Shown here piece by piece: positions 20,359 to 21,662 of a stretch of DNA of 21,662 bases. The notes beneath the pieces are model-generated. The model searched no databases. It was not told where the DNA came from and saw only the letters and a program-made list of their open reading frames with translations. The DNA comes from an uncultured Oscillospiraceae bacterium (GTDB taxonomy: Bacteria > Bacillota > Clostridia > Oscillospirales > Ruminococcaceae). Made by a program: the position numbers and the translations under genes. Positions within the stretch are counted from its first letter, which is position 1. Every line of letters begins with the position of its first letter. The stretch spans positions 1 to 21,662 of the forward strand of contig CAKSHT010000021.1 of the NCBI GenBank assembly GCA_934457235.1. Direction: 5' to 3'.

Positions 20359-21309
20359 TTATTCTGCGGGGGACGTTTCAAGCTTCTTTTTCTCATAATT
20401 GACGATGAATATTCCAAGGCACACCAGTAATAGAGCGGCGAGGGAACGCAGGCTGAACGCCTGTCCCGCCTCGTCGAGCAGAAGCGCGGAAAGCAGCACG
20501 CCGCATACCGGGTTCAGAAATCCGAAAACCGCGACGCGGCTCACGGGGTTGTATTTCAGCAGTATCGCCCACAGGCTGTAGGCGGCCGCGGAAACGAACG
20601 CCAGCCACAGCAGAGTACCTATACCAGCGCCGGAAACTATCCAGCCCGGCTCAGAAGCGCCGCCCATGAAAAGTCCGATTACTGACAGGATAACACCGCC
20701 CATGACGAATTGAAGCGATGAGTACATCACCGGGTCCGCGCCCTCGCCGGTGAAACGTTTGATGAGCATTGTAGAGCCTGCGTAACTGAGTACGGTAAGG
20801 AATATGAATCCCTCGCCGTTCCAGGCAAATCCGCTCATATCGCCGCCGAGGTTTATCACGATTATCCCCGCGAAACCGAGAATGCAGCCGATGAGCTTGC
20901 GGGCGGTCAGTTTCTCCATTCGGAACACCAGTGTAGACAGGATTATCACCACGAACGCGCCGCTTCCGTTGATTATTGAGGATTTCACGCCGGTGCAGTT
21001 CGCAAGTCCAAGGTAGAAGAAAAAGTACTGTAGTACGGTCTGAAACATGCACAGAGCGAGAATGTGCTTCCAGTCGCCGCGGCGGGGGAGCATGGGGCTG
21101 CGCTTCACGGCGCTCCCGGCAAGCCACGCGAGTATGCCCGCCAGGACGAACCGCACTCCCGCGAAGAGTATCTTGGCTCCGGCGCCGCTTCCTGTTATCC
21201 CGAACTGTACATAGCCTATCTTTATCATCGGGAATGCGCTTCCCCACAGGGCGCAGCTAATGAATGCCAGAAGCACCACTGCCCATATTCTGTTAAGATA
21301 TTTCGTCAT
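20359..21309 (-). CDS. EamA/DMT-superfamily transporter
   Basis: The protein has 316 residues with about ten hydrophobic segments in two related halves, the layout of EamA-type drug/metabolite transporters. The first half starts VVLLAFISCALWGSAFPMIK, with the family's W-G-S-A/S-F-P mark; the second half contains YAGSTMLIKRFTG and ends FLNPVCGVLLSALLLDEAGQ, again a classic EamA segment with the conserved Pro and Glu. The C-terminal tail is basic (YEKKKLETSPAE). These proteins exchange amino acids, nucleosides or other small metabolites across the inner membrane, and the substrate cannot be read from sequence. It starts at ATG 21309 after AGGAG, and queH follows 9 bp after it. This raises the possibility of queuine- or preQ1-related transport, but that is only an inference from neighbourhood. 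Confidence 0.92.
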   Translation of the reverse strand: MTKYLNRIWAVVLLAFISCALWGSAFPMIKIGYVQFGITGSGAGAKILFAGVRFVLAGILAWLAGSAVKRSPMLPRRGDWKHILALCMFQTVLQYFFFYLGLANCTGVKSSIINGSGAFVVIILSTLVFRMEKLTARKLIGCILGFAGIIVINLGGDMSGFAWNGEGFIFLTVLSYAGSTMLIKRFTGEGADPVMYSSLQFVMGGVILSVIGLFMGGASEPGWIVSGAGIGTLLWLAFVSAAAYSLWAILLKYNPVSRVAVFGFLNPVCGVLLSALLLDEAGQAFSLRSLAALLLVCLGIFIVNYEKKKLETSPAE

Positions 21310-21324
21310 TAAAAACTCCTGTTG

Positions 21325-21358
21325 ACCAGTTGCATTTTCTGCAATTCTGGTATATAAT
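21325..21358 (+). promoter_or_regulatory. Promoter with overlapping operator-like dyad for the flavodoxin-fold gene
   Basis: TTGCAT (21330-21335), a 17-nt spacer and TATAAT (21353-21358) make a reasonable sigma-A promoter. An inverted repeat covers it: ACCAG and TTGCA (21325-21334) with TGCAA (21340-21344) and CTGGT (21347-21351), the outer arm shifted by 2 nt. A repressor bound here would block the polymerase and could also act on the divergent transporter gene. Confidence 0.6.
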
Positions 21359-21361
21359 TAT

Positions 21362-21382
21362 TCCTGTAATAACTCTACAGGA
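21362..21382 (+). other. Hairpin overlapping the ribosome site of the flavodoxin-fold gene
   Basis: TCCTGTA (21362-21368) pairs perfectly with TACAGGA (21376-21382) over 7 nt; the right arm contains the start of AGGAGG (21379-21384). The predicted transcription start lies within the left arm, so it may be a second operator half-site and not an RNA fold. Confidence 0.4.
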
Positions 21383-21389
21383 GGTACAT

Positions 21390-21662
21390 ATGAAAGTATT
21401 ATTAGTAAACGGAAGCCCGCATCAGCACGGCTGTACGGACATGGCGCTCCAGCAGACCGCAGAAGCGTTTGAGAAGCTAGGCGTTTCCACCGAGATATTC
21501 TGGGTAGGCAACAAGCCTATTTCCGGATGTATCGGCTGCGGCGCATGTAAGAAGGGCCTTGGCAGGTGCGCCATCGACGATGTTGTGAATGAATTCGTGC
21601 TCAGGGCTGCCGAAGCTGACGGCTATGTATTCGGTTCTCCGGTACACTATGCGGCTATAAGC
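21390..21662 (+). CDS. Flavodoxin-family NAD(P)H-dependent oxidoreductase, Isf-like (5' part, runs off the window)
   Basis: The first 91 codons are visible, from ATG 21390 behind a perfect AGGAGG. The N-terminus MKVLLVNGSPHQHGCT contains the G-S-P phosphate loop that binds FMN. A four-cysteine cluster (Cys47, Cys50, Cys53, Cys60: C-x2-C-x2-C-x6-C in GCIGCGACKKGLGRC) resembles the Fe-S motif of iron-sulfur flavoproteins, and DGYVFGSPVHYAA is the next flavin-contacting segment of the NADPH-dependent FMN reductase fold. Such proteins reduce quinones, nitro compounds or serve as electron carriers in anaerobes. The physiological substrate cannot be told. The C-terminal half lies outside the window. 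Confidence 0.9.
   Translation, partial: MKVLLVNGSPHQHGCTDMALQQTAEAFEKLGVSTEIFWVGNKPISGCIGCGACKKGLGRCAIDDVVNEFVLRAAEADGYVFGSPVHYAAIS

Noticed and set aside
21322..21358. TTGACC (21322-21327) as the -35 box of the flavoprotein promoter
   Set aside because: The spacing to TATAAT is 25 nt, too long; TTGCAT at 21330-21335 gives the normal 17 nt.

Overview
The window looks like part of the chromosome of a Gram-positive gut or rumen Clostridia bacterium, most likely a Ruminococcus-type member of the Oscillospiraceae. The reasons are a C-terminal two-repeat dockerin, a sortase-anchored cohesin-like surface protein with an NPDTG tail, AGGAGG ribosome sites, occasional GTG/TTG starts, a QueH-type epoxyqueuosine reductase and strong GNRA/U-tract terminators. 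No tRNA, rRNA, CRISPR array, transposase or phage gene is visible. This assignment rests on protein style and not on a database search.

Layout. (1) 1-3264, plus strand: the 3' part of a large secreted, mostly helical protein ending in a dockerin, then a small sortase-anchored protein with a probable cohesin-like domain, closed by a strong terminator. The two probably form a matched scaffold/cargo or cell-surface pair. (2) 3265-3657: an AT-rich intergenic stretch ending in a near-ideal sigma-A promoter. (3) 3658-17489: ten tightly packed plus-strand genes that read as one operon of about 14 kb, ending in a 12-bp terminator hairpin. Order: LolD/MacB-class ATPase, second LolD/MacB-class ATPase fused to an AbrB/MazE-like domain, a large extracellular solute-binding protein with N-terminal carbohydrate-binding-like domains, a MalF/MalG-type permease pair, a membrane-anchored NHL-propeller/TPR protein, a YIP1-like membrane protein, a large secreted DUF5696-like protein (possible glycoside-hydrolase fold), and a second MalF/MalG-type permease pair. 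(4) 17490-18231: a structured non-coding segment bracketed by 20-bp direct repeats, then rnhA, then a bidirectional terminator. (5) 18232-21309, minus strand: an EamA-type transporter and queH (one operon), and a secreted repeat protein of unknown function preceded by a leader able to fold in two alternative ways. (6) 21390-end: the start of a flavodoxin-fold oxidoreductase with a four-cysteine Fe-S-like motif.

The most interesting object is the ten-gene operon. It combines sugar-importer permeases and a sugar-type binding protein with ATPases of the class that normally serves MacB/Lol-type machines, and it contains no MacB/FtsX-type permease and no MalK-type ATPase. Its accessory proteins (NHL-TPR, YIP1, DUF5696) suggest a composite surface machine that binds, possibly processes, and imports a glycan-like ligand. 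I believe related clusters occur in other Firmicutes, but I know of no experimental description. Function is inferred from context.
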